DNA of 59,798 nucleotides from an uncultured Lachnospiraceae bacterium (GTDB lineage Bacteria > Bacillota > Clostridia > Lachnospirales > Lachnospiraceae). The translations under genes and the position numbers were made by a program. The stretch is taken from the NCBI GenBank assembly GCA_905209075.1, contig CAJLRL010000013.1:1-59798 (forward strand). Reading direction: 5' to 3'. Numbering within the stretch: the first letter of the stretch is position 1; each line of letters starts with the position of its first letter. Of the stretch, positions 36,259 to 44,345 are shown in pieces. Under the pieces are notes generated by a model that did not search any database, was not told the origin of the DNA, and saw only the letters and a list, made by a program, of their open reading frames with translations.

Positions 36259-36807
36259 ATGAACCCTGTTGAAAAAAATATCGAAAAATCTGAATTTGAA
36301 AAATCCAAACTTGGAAAAAAAGAATTTGAAAAATCCGAATTAAAAAAATCCGAATTTGAAATAGAACGAAAATATTTAGTAAAAAAAATCCCGACTGAAC
36401 TTGCGAATTATAAGTGTAAAAAAATCTCCCAGGGATATCTCTGTACATCGCCGGTTGTAAGGATCCGCCGCTCTGATGAAGAATATTATCTCACCTACAA
36501 GGGCTCCGGTCTTATGATCCGCAAGGAATATAATCTTCCTCTCACAAAAGAATCTTATGAACACTTAAAGGAGAAGATAGACGGAAGATTGATTGAAAAG
36601 ACCCGCTATCTTATACCTTTAGATAACGGGCTTACTGCTGAACTTGATATATTTGAAGGTGATCTTGCACCTCTTTGTCTCGTTGAGGTCGAGTTTAAAT
36701 CTGTTGATGACGCAAACCTCTTTATTGCACCTGACTGGTTTGGAACAGATGTAACCCAATCCGGTAAATATCACAACAGCTATCTGAGCCGGTTCGAAAA
36801 CTCATAA
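36259..36807 (+). CDS. CYTH-domain (CyaB/triphosphatase-like) protein with repeat-built N-terminus
   Basis: The 182 residues include a CYTH triphosphate-tunnel domain from about residue 33, with the signature 'EIERKYLV'. Charged strands follow ('VVRIRRSDEEYYLTYKG', 'RLIEKTRYLIPL', 'ELDIFEGDLAPLCLVEVEF'). CYTH enzymes hydrolyse inorganic or thiamine triphosphate, or make cAMP. The first 32 residues are a tandem 5-residue repeat (EFEKS and variants) encoded by a 15-base DNA repeat at about 36277-36360. Its 3' end overlaps the converging DUF1653 gene by 28 bases. The GAAAGG ribosome site is fair. Confidence 0.88.
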   Translation: MNPVEKNIEKSEFEKSKLGKKEFEKSELKKSEFEIERKYLVKKIPTELANYKCKKISQGYLCTSPVVRIRRSDEEYYLTYKGSGLMIRKEYNLPLTKESYEHLKEKIDGRLIEKTRYLIPLDNGLTAELDIFEGDLAPLCLVEVEFKSVDDANLFIAPDWFGTDVTQSGKYHNSYLSRFENS

Positions 36808-37406
36808 CGCTGTCTGGTCCTTATAGTGTTCTTCAGGTCGTCATATCTGTCCATAAGCTTTCCTTCTGGAATTACGACATCCATGACTACAGCAATATCG
36901 TCGATCAGCTTATCGTCGATATTGTCTCTCATGGATACAAGGACATTATATTTTTCTTCAAACGTCTCTGCATCAAGGAATTCTAAAAGTCCCGGATTTA
37001 TCTGCTCTGCGTTATCATTGTTTTCCTGTGATATTGCCTGGCTGCCTGTGTAACTGTCTGTGTTCCCGCAGCCATCTTTCTGTTGAGTCACTGCTTTTTG
37101 TTCAGGCTCTACTTTCTGCTCAGATCCTGCTTTCTGTTCAGATTCTGCCTTCTGCTCAGATCCTGCCTTCTGTTCAGGCACTACTTTTTCAAATCTGTAA
37201 ACCTGACCTGCATCAGGATACTTTTCATGATCCACCTTACTCACAAACATATCGAGAGGTCTTGCATATGTCTTGAAATCTCCGTATAATGCCTGATAAA
37301 TAACAAGCTTCTCCCCTGTTTCTGAATGTTGTGCCACTGTTATTATCTGATAAAGTTTATTTTTGAAATGCCTGTAAAGTTCTCCGGGCTTTGGTGTTCT
37401 GTCCAT
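36780..37406 (-). CDS. DUF1653-domain protein with tandem EQKAGS repeats
   Basis: The 208 residues begin with a DUF1653 domain (about 5-75, 'PGELYRHFKNKLYQII' and 'LVIYQALYGDFKTYARPL'). A hexapeptide repeat of the type EQKAGS/EQKAES (about 80-112, an 18-base DNA repeat) follows, then a helical C-terminal domain. The biochemical role of DUF1653 is unknown. It converges on and overlaps the CYTH gene. Confidence 0.8.
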   Translation of the reverse strand: MDRTPKPGELYRHFKNKLYQIITVAQHSETGEKLVIYQALYGDFKTYARPLDMFVSKVDHEKYPDAGQVYRFEKVVPEQKAGSEQKAESEQKAGSEQKVEPEQKAVTQQKDGCGNTDSYTGSQAISQENNDNAEQINPGLLEFLDAETFEEKYNVLVSMRDNIDDKLIDDIAVVMDVVIPEGKLMDRYDDLKNTIRTRQRYEFSNRLR

Positions 37407-37453
37407 CTTCTGCTCCTTTAAAAATTATTTGTAAATGTTCATTACCAGCACAG

Positions 37454-38011
37454 TTAATAGCTGCAATTATTTATCATCTCCATCGCCTCAGCAATAAAGT
37501 CTCTGTCAAAATCCATATTGCCATCATATCCCTTTACGATCAGGTCCTGTGCACTTCCAAATATGCTTTCCTGTGGAAAAGCTGCATCTGCGTCTGCCGC
37601 ATGTGTCATACATACTGCTTCATGCTCAATCCTGATAGGCGGCTCGTTTTCCTTATGTCCATGCATCTTTTCTATCTCAGCAAGCGTATCATCCTCATTA
37701 AAATGATCATTATTAATTTTTGCACGCACTACTATATCCGGCTGTGCTTTCCTTACTGTATCAGTGCCTGGTCTGTATACACCAGAGTTTTTCAGCCATT
37801 CCGGCATTTTCTGCTGTGGCATACTTTGCTGTTTCTGTGCCATCTGCGGCTGCTGCGGCATTCTTTGCTGCCGTGCCATCTGCGGCTGCTGTGGCATTCT
37901 TTGCTGCTGTGGCCTGTTTAAATTACGATCTTGATTTTTTTTCTTTTCTCTCGAGAGATTACTTCCGATAATAACGCAAAGTATTACCAACCATAATAAA
38001 AATACACCCAT
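37454..38011 (-). CDS. Membrane-anchored Gln/Pro/Met-rich hypothetical protein
   Basis: The 185 residues begin with one membrane helix (residues 2-18, MGVFLLWLVILCVIIGS), followed by a basic stretch. A Gln/Pro/Met-rich repeat region follows (about 32-70, two copies of a 12-residue unit around RMPQQPQMA) and then an acidic cytoplasmic-looking domain. I do not recognise it. It is in line with the DUF1653 gene, 47 bases upstream. Confidence 0.65.
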   Translation of the reverse strand: MGVFLLWLVILCVIIGSNLSREKKKNQDRNLNRPQQQRMPQQPQMARQQRMPQQPQMAQKQQSMPQQKMPEWLKNSGVYRPGTDTVRKAQPDIVVRAKINNDHFNEDDTLAEIEKMHGHKENEPPIRIEHEAVCMTHAADADAAFPQESIFGSAQDLIVKGYDGNMDFDRDFIAEAMEMINNCSY

Positions 38012-38120
38012 ATCGTTGTTCCCTTTCTATTTATATCCTTACACTTATGTATTTACTGTTATATGCTTACTGATATATATCTGCTGTTATTTACTTACTG
38101 CTATTTGATATATGCTTAGT

Positions 38121-38894
38121 CTAATATGATACTTTACACATGGATTCCATTATCGAATCACATACTTTTTTTGCATTATCCTTTCCCTCACTGTCCGAAA
38201 GCAGAGGTTTAAGCTCTTTAAGTACCCTCATAGCCTTTTTATCAGGAACATCCCCGAAATCATCCTTCATTTTATTAGCTGTGACCACACATGATGTTAT
38301 TTCCTTTGAAATCCCATCATAGAATTCTGTCTTAAAAATGCCGTGAACCTCATCAATTTTCTGTCTGAAATTCAGTTCCTGAAGATCCTTGTTTGAATGC
38401 TCCAGATAAAAATATGACAGCGCAAACAGATCCGGTTTTTCTCTTGATGCTCCCTCTTCTGCCAGATGTATAAGATTCTCAACCTCACTTTGAAAAATAA
38501 TATGATCACCACAGCTTCTGTTTACACAAAATTCTGTTCCCAGCTTTATCACAGACTCCAGTGTCATATGAAAATCTTTATCATCTTTATTAATAAGGAA
38601 CTCATCATCAAATTCATTTTTCATGCTTTTACAATCCCGGATCAGACTTCCTATCTTCTTTTTGACAGCCTGATCCTGCTCATCTGATATGATAAGCTGT
38701 TCCATTTCTTTCAGATCACTTAAAAGCTTATTTAGATTTGCCTTTACCACATAATATTTATTCGTGACATTTACAGAATTCTTTTTTGTTTTCTGATAAA
38801 GCTTAAGCCAGCTGTTTACCACTGACATATCTGCACCTGCTGCCTCCATGGCATTTTTAAACTGTTTTTCGGATTCACCAAGTCCCAATATCAT
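38121..38894 (-). CDS. Hypothetical helical protein
   Basis: The roughly 257 residues are mostly helical and charged, without signal peptide or membrane segment. I do not recognise the family. The frame is open eight codons further to 38918, but GAGGAG nine bases before MILGLGESEKQF favours 38894. It lies 60 to 85 bases after the 38979-40283 gene, in the same direction, and may belong to the extended opp operon. Confidence 0.6.
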   Translation of the reverse strand: MILGLGESEKQFKNAMEAAGADMSVVNSWLKLYQKTKKNSVNVTNKYYVVKANLNKLLSDLKEMEQLIISDEQDQAVKKKIGSLIRDCKSMKNEFDDEFLINKDDKDFHMTLESVIKLGTEFCVNRSCGDHIIFQSEVENLIHLAEEGASREKPDLFALSYFYLEHSNKDLQELNFRQKIDEVHGIFKTEFYDGISKEITSCVVTANKMKDDFGDVPDKKAMRVLKELKPLLSDSEGKDNAKKVCDSIMESMCKVSY

Positions 38895-38978
38895 ATTATA
38901 CCGCTCCTCAATCAACATCTGATAAAATCAATTACCATAATTTTACATCAAACCGTTCCAAATTAAAAGAGCTTCTGT

Positions 38979-40283
38979 TCAATCCTGCTTCTGAAACATA
39001 ACATCAAATTTTATGCCATTTTTGTCATATAATGTTCCAAACTCCAGATCTTTATAATTATAGTATGCACAGTTGTCTTTGAAATAAATTGAATATATAC
39101 CATCCGTTTTGAGGTTTTTTGCTCCGTTTTCATCAAACGTATCAGAAATATAATAGCCTTTTGTGGAAAGCATAAGATCAACACATGATCTATCCTCTGA
39201 CATAAATGTAATTTCACTCAATGCAGCCCTGCTTTGTCCATCTTCAAGTGAAAGATACCTGTTTAAAGTCCTTCCATCCCTGGTATCGTAGTAATACAGG
39301 CTGTCATTGTCATTTATGGCATAATTTTTATATGTGACTATACTCATAGCATTTTCGTATGCAAACGAACCGACAGCATATATCGTGTTTCCCTGTCCGT
39401 TATACATCTTATAGACATATCCGTTGTCATTTACAAAAGATCCATCATCACTTGCGGTCTGTTTTATGTCCGAAAATGCCCTGACAAATCCATCGCTGCT
39501 TGCAAGAAGTCCATTCTCAAAGCCCGCATCCATAAGTGTTTCAGTTATATAATCTGTTATAAAGGCATTTTTCATCCAGTAAAAATCCACATAACTGTCC
39601 AGACTATTTTCATCCACATACTTCATGTATTCCTCTGACACACTAAGTTCTATTGTATCATCTCCAAGAAGTTTTATATCTACAGAACCACTGTCTGAGG
39701 CATACTTTGCCACCTGTGCATACTCATCCGCAAGTCCAGCATTTTCATGCGCATCATAATCACTGAGCTGTGAATCATCATTGCAGAAAAACACATTGTC
39801 ATAGTAACTGTATATTGGGCCTAAATATATAGATCTGTCGCCGCTATTATTTATTTTTTCAAATGCCTCATATAACACATCATCCACCCTGATCTCCTCA
39901 TTTGGATGTGCATTTATATATGCCACATTTTTGTAATTTTCAGATTCATCCGCCGCATCAAATAATTCGTATGCTTTCACACACGCATCTGTGTACTCAT
40001 TCTGAAGTTCTTTGTTATTGCTGCCATCAGAAAAGTCATAATTAAAAACAAAATCCTCTGAGCAGTTACGCCCAGAGGTTGAGTTTGCTTTGACCTGTGT
40101 CCATCCCTCATCTTTGTTGAGGAAATTCACAAATGCGTAAGATAAAAAGCCCGCTCCCACGACTCCGAGACATATTGTGGCTATAAGCCTTGCCTTTGGT
40201 TTTTTTTCATTAAGCTCAACCTTTTCTACAGGCTTTGCTATATTGGTATAACGTTCTCTGTTATCTCTCGCTGTTCTTTTCAA
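38979..40283 (-). CDS. Single-pass membrane protein linked to the opp operon, unknown function
   Basis: The 434 residues have a basic cytoplasmic N-terminus (about 1-32), one membrane helix (about 33-53, LIATICLGVVGAGFLSYAF) and a large outward domain rich in Asp, Tyr and Ser. The start codon is TTG at 40281-40283, with GGTGA upstream. No ATG fits better. It begins just after the oppF stop (40285-40287), so it is translationally coupled to the peptide importer. I do not recognise its family. An accessory role for the importer is an inference from position only. Confidence 0.65.
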   Translation of the reverse strand: MKRTARDNRERYTNIAKPVEKVELNEKKPKARLIATICLGVVGAGFLSYAFVNFLNKDEGWTQVKANSTSGRNCSEDFVFNYDFSDGSNNKELQNEYTDACVKAYELFDAADESENYKNVAYINAHPNEEIRVDDVLYEAFEKINNSGDRSIYLGPIYSYYDNVFFCNDDSQLSDYDAHENAGLADEYAQVAKYASDSGSVDIKLLGDDTIELSVSEEYMKYVDENSLDSYVDFYWMKNAFITDYITETLMDAGFENGLLASSDGFVRAFSDIKQTASDDGSFVNDNGYVYKMYNGQGNTIYAVGSFAYENAMSIVTYKNYAINDNDSLYYYDTRDGRTLNRYLSLEDGQSRAALSEITFMSEDRSCVDLMLSTKGYYISDTFDENGAKNLKTDGIYSIYFKDNCAYYNYKDLEFGTLYDKNGIKFDVMFQKQD

Positions 40284-40284
40284 T

Positions 40285-41598
40285 TTAAATCACCGCTAAT
40301 ACAATTGCAAGAATTAAAAGTAAGATAAGGACTGCTATAACTATAAATCCCGCTATCGCACCTTTCTTTAAAACTTTATAGTTTCTGATGTAATTATGCT
40401 TCTTAAGTATAAGTGCTGCAATTATTCCAATGATCGGCAGGAAGAATGCAAGCACACCATACCATGGATTTCCCGTATCATGTACAGGTGCTTTCAGGAA
40501 TTCATCTGAAATTATCTGATCGATCGCCTCGTTCTGTTTTTTCTCCACTTCATCCCTTGATGTATTCTCATCAAGTATCTGTATGGACTTAACTGGAATG
40601 CCTGCTTCCCTGACTTTTTTGTATTCTTCGATTTCTTTTTTGTTTCCATATACCCAGTGGTCATGTCCGATGTTTACAAATTCCGGTTTATCCTCGCTGT
40701 AATCATGCATTGACGGATCATACGTAAAGAGTACTTTGTTTTTCTCAAGCTTAGGATCCGGGATAGGTATGGCAGAAATAAGCGAATGTGTATATGGATG
40801 AAGAGGATACTCAAACAGTTCCTCAGCATCTGCCACCTCAACGATCCGGCCTTTATATATAACACCGATCCTGTCAGAAATAAATCTTACAATAGAAAGA
40901 TCATGTGCTATGAACAGGTATGTTACATCTTTTTCCTTCTGGAATTTTTTCATGAGGTTAAGAACCTGTGCACGGATAGAAACATCAAGGGCTGATATCG
41001 GCTCATCTGCAACAACAAGCTCCGGCTCCATTACCATCGCACGGGCAATTCCGATACGCTGTCTCTGTCCACCTGAAAACTCATGAGGATAACGTGTCAG
41101 ATGCTCCGGCAGAAGACCAACCTCTTTTATCATGTTCTCAACCTTTGCAACACGATCTGCCTCGTTCTCATAAAGATGGAAATTATAAAGACCTTCTGAA
41201 ACGATATAGTCTACTGTCGCACGCTCATTGAGTGAAGCTGCCGGATCCTGGAATACCATCTGTATATTTCTTATTACTTCACGGTCAAGGGATTTTGAAA
41301 TTTTGCCTGAAATAGGCACACCCTTGTAATAAATCTCTCCTGCTGAAAGTGGGTTTACACGGATAACAGCACGACCGATAGTCGTCTTTCCCGAACCTGA
41401 CTCTCCAACGAGTGAGAATGTTTCTCCCTTATGTATATCAAAGGAAGCATTTGTTACTGCTTTTACGGCATCATCACCTTTACCAAAGGTAATGTCAATA
41501 TTTTTAAGAGATAAGAGTATCTCTCTACCGTTTTCATCTAAAGGACCATGCTCTGGAAACTTAGATGCATGATTCTTATTTTTCTCTGGATTAGACAC
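40285..41598 (-). CDS. oppF: Oligopeptide ABC transporter ATP-binding protein with C-terminal membrane tail
   Basis: The 437 residues contain a full OppF-type ATPase: Walker A 'GESGSGKTTIGRAVI', Q-loop 'MVFQDPAASLNERATV', signature 'FSGGQRQRIGIARAM', Walker B 'LVVADEPISALD', H-loop 'FIAHDLSIV', and the OppF C-terminal 'PLHPYTHSLISAIP'. The unusual part is the last 70 or so residues, which hold two hydrophobic segments ('YGVLAFFLPIIGIIAALIL' and a Leu/Ile/Val run to the end). These are absent from ordinary soluble OppF. It is coupled to oppD (12-base gap) and to the downstream membrane protein. Confidence 0.9.
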   Translation of the reverse strand: MSNPEKNKNHASKFPEHGPLDENGREILLSLKNIDITFGKGDDAVKAVTNASFDIHKGETFSLVGESGSGKTTIGRAVIRVNPLSAGEIYYKGVPISGKISKSLDREVIRNIQMVFQDPAASLNERATVDYIVSEGLYNFHLYENEADRVAKVENMIKEVGLLPEHLTRYPHEFSGGQRQRIGIARAMVMEPELVVADEPISALDVSIRAQVLNLMKKFQKEKDVTYLFIAHDLSIVRFISDRIGVIYKGRIVEVADAEELFEYPLHPYTHSLISAIPIPDPKLEKNKVLFTYDPSMHDYSEDKPEFVNIGHDHWVYGNKKEIEEYKKVREAGIPVKSIQILDENTSRDEVEKKQNEAIDQIISDEFLKAPVHDTGNPWYGVLAFFLPIIGIIAALILKKHNYIRNYKVLKKGAIAGFIVIAVLILLLILAIVLAVI

Positions 41599-41610
41599 TT
41601 TTTAAATCTC

Positions 41611-43359
41611 CTATATATTAAATGCGTTTACTAGTTTCTCATGTATATTTCTTATAGCTTCCGGCCTTTCAACCTTAGGTGCTCTAGGATCAAGAAGCCA
41701 TGTTTTTGCATAGTGCGTATCAGATACCTTAAACATAGGCGGCTCCTTTAATGTATCGATCTTCATGCAGTACTGGTTACGTGGTGCGAATGCATCACCC
41801 ACAATGTCATTATACAGTGATGGTGGTGTACCTGTGATCGAAAACAATGTTGTATTTCTCTCTGCAAGCTGTGGCAGTGAAGAAAGAAGTGCCCATGTAT
41901 ATGGATGACGAGGGTCATAGAATACATCTTCTACTGTACCCAGCTCAACTATCTGGCCTGCATATAAAACTGCTACCCTGTCAGCAATGTTTGCAACTAC
42001 ACCAAGGTCATGTGTGATAAACACGATCGTATAACCAAATTCCTTCTGGAGATCTTTAATAAGACGAAGGATCTGTGCCTGGATAGTAACATCAAGGGCT
42101 GTTGTAGGCTCATCACAGATAAGTATCTTCGGCTGGCATGAAAGTGCAATAGCTATAACGATACGCTGTCTCATACCACCTGAATACTGGAACGGATAAT
42201 CATCATAACGTGCTTCTGCATTCGGTATACCTACCTTTTTCATAAGCTCAATGGCACGTTTTCTAGCCTCTGACTCTGTAACATTCTGATGCTTCATGAT
42301 TACTGAGCTTATCTGTTTTCCGATCGTTATGATCGGGTTAAGCGATGTCATAGGATCCTGGAATACTGTGGCGATCTTCTTACCACGGATCTGTGTCCAG
42401 TCTTTTTCATATTTGACATTGGCAAGGTTAAGCACACACGTTCCGTGAAGCTTGTCTGCTGTCTCATCAAGATAACGCACTCTGAATGCAACATCATCAA
42501 ATACTTCGCTTCTGATTTCTTCATCCATAAGGTCTGTTCCAAGCTTCATTGCCTCTTCTAAAGCTGCAAGAAGACCTTTTATGAGTTTATTTCTCTGTCT
42601 TGACTTGAAACGGCCTACTGAAAGATATACTTCTTTTGCAAGGACTTCGTTTCTCTTCTTTACAGCATCTGAGATAGGTTCTGAAATTTCTTTCTCATAT
42701 GAAGCTTTATACTCTGCCATCTGGCTGTCAAATTTCTGATTATATGCTGTATCAGCTTTCTCTGCAGCCTCATGTGCCTTGATCTTGTCTGCTTTTTCTT
42801 TTTCAATAGACTTGATCTGCTCATCATAAGCTTTGATCTTGTCTGCTGCTGCTTTTATCTCGTCCTTCTGTGTCTTAGAATCGAGTGTCTGCTTTTTGTT
42901 GAAAAGATTTGTCCTCTTATTTGTCAGTTCCTTTATTTTATCATCGTAAACTGCTTTTTCTTCATCTGAAAGAGTACATTTCTGTCTCTTCTCTGATTCA
43001 AGCTCAAGCATTTTCTTATAGGTAGCTGCTCCGAACTCATATTTTGAAAGTTCATCAAGCTTAGCATTGATCTCGCTTACCTTCTTTTTTGCTTTATCGT
43101 CATATACGACAACTGTATCTGCCAGTTCCTCATCATTGAAGATAAGTCTTCCCTGATCGATAAATCCATTGCTGTCAAGCATTCCGGCGAATGTCTTTGT
43201 GAAAACAGATTTTCCGGAACCGGACTCACCCACGATAGCGATCGACTCGCCCTCGTAGATGTCCAGTGAAATTCCACGGATTGCAGTAAGGATCCTACCA
43301 CGTACACGGAATTTTACGTTTAAATCTTCTACTTTTAATAAAACTTTTTTATCTTCCAT
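41611..43359 (-). CDS. oppD: Oligopeptide ABC transporter ATP-binding protein with coiled-coil insertion
   Basis: The 582-residue OppD-type ATPase has Walker A 'GESGSGKSVFTKTFA' (about 40-55), then about 230 extra residues (about 80-310). These are rich in Lys, Glu and Ala and predicted by eye as coiled coil ('DKIKELTNKRTNLFNKK', 'EQIKSIEKEKADKIKAHEA'). The normal order resumes with Q-loop 'TVFQDPMTSLNPIITIG', signature 'YSGGMRQRIVIAIAL', Walker B 'ILICDEPTTALD' and the OppD-specific C-terminus with 'APRNQYC'. Usual OppD length is about 330-350. All catalytic motifs remain, so it should be active. Confidence 0.9.
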   Translation of the reverse strand: MEDKKVLLKVEDLNVKFRVRGRILTAIRGISLDIYEGESIAIVGESGSGKSVFTKTFAGMLDSNGFIDQGRLIFNDEELADTVVVYDDKAKKKVSEINAKLDELSKYEFGAATYKKMLELESEKRQKCTLSDEEKAVYDDKIKELTNKRTNLFNKKQTLDSKTQKDEIKAAADKIKAYDEQIKSIEKEKADKIKAHEAAEKADTAYNQKFDSQMAEYKASYEKEISEPISDAVKKRNEVLAKEVYLSVGRFKSRQRNKLIKGLLAALEEAMKLGTDLMDEEIRSEVFDDVAFRVRYLDETADKLHGTCVLNLANVKYEKDWTQIRGKKIATVFQDPMTSLNPIITIGKQISSVIMKHQNVTESEARKRAIELMKKVGIPNAEARYDDYPFQYSGGMRQRIVIAIALSCQPKILICDEPTTALDVTIQAQILRLIKDLQKEFGYTIVFITHDLGVVANIADRVAVLYAGQIVELGTVEDVFYDPRHPYTWALLSSLPQLAERNTTLFSITGTPPSLYNDIVGDAFAPRNQYCMKIDTLKEPPMFKVSDTHYAKTWLLDPRAPKVERPEAIRNIHEKLVNAFNI

Positions 43360-43370
43360 TACTGCACCTC

Positions 43371-44339
43371 TTACATATGTGTTCTAGGATCTGAAGCATC
43401 ACCGATATTCTGTCCTACTACATAAAGCACTACCGATATAATAGCGGCAACTACTACAGGGCTCCAGAACTCGAACTCCCATCCAGGAGTAACCATTGCA
43501 TTCTGTGACTCGTAGATAAGTCTTCCGAGAGATCTGTCTGAAAGACCAAGTCCGATGTATGCAAGGAAAACCTCCATACCGATATATGACGGGATCTCTG
43601 TTGCCAGAAGTGTAACGATAACCGATGTCATAAACGGAAGGATATTTTTAAGTGCGATCTTCGGAGTAGATGTACCAAGACATTTTGATGCAAGGTTGTA
43701 CTCACGGTCACGGATTATGATAACCTGTGTTCTTATGAAATAGGCAATCGTTACCCATCCCGTAATAGTGAATGCAAGGACCATTACCCAGAAGCTTGGT
43801 GTAAACAGCATGACAAGCACTGATATAACAAGGATATATGGCACATTTGCCACAATGTTATATATCTCGATCATGAAAAGATCAAATTTCTTTGAAAATC
43901 CCCAGATTGCACCGACGATAACACCAACTGTCATGTTAATAGCCGCACATACAAATGCAAGGGAAATTGAAATTCTTGATCCATACCAGATTGCATCAAA
44001 TGTCGACTGTCCAGATGCTCCTGTTCCAAGTATCCAGTGGATGCCTGCTCCAAGCTGTGACATTGCCTTCGCCGGGCTTAAGTGCTTTGTTGTTGAATCA
44101 AGTATGTTGCCATATTTATCAAAGTCCACAAATAACGGATAAAGATACGACATAAGTACGATCACTCCGAGAAGTGCGAGAACTATGATATTTATTTTTT
44201 TCTTAAAAAATACACGGAATACAGAATGCCAGTATGAATATCTCGGCGCTGTAATCTTCTCAGAATCGAGGTCATTTATATCTACGTGTGAAAAAAGTTC
44301 CTCGTCTGATAATCCAAATTCTTTTAAATCGTTGTTCAT
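43371..44339 (-). CDS. oppC: Oligopeptide ABC transporter permease
   Basis: The 322-residue membrane protein has an N-terminal cytoplasmic extension, one helix near residue 55, and the five-helix permease core. The EAA-type coupling loop is 'LASKCLGTSTPKIALKNIL'. It forms the channel with OppB. It lies between oppB and oppD with gaps of 6 and 11 bases. Confidence 0.92.
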   Translation of the reverse strand: MNNDLKEFGLSDEELFSHVDINDLDSEKITAPRYSYWHSVFRVFFKKKINIIVLALLGVIVLMSYLYPLFVDFDKYGNILDSTTKHLSPAKAMSQLGAGIHWILGTGASGQSTFDAIWYGSRISISLAFVCAAINMTVGVIVGAIWGFSKKFDLFMIEIYNIVANVPYILVISVLVMLFTPSFWVMVLAFTITGWVTIAYFIRTQVIIIRDREYNLASKCLGTSTPKIALKNILPFMTSVIVTLLATEIPSYIGMEVFLAYIGLGLSDRSLGRLIYESQNAMVTPGWEFEFWSPVVVAAIISVVLYVVGQNIGDASDPRTHM

Positions 44340-44345
44340 AGTATA

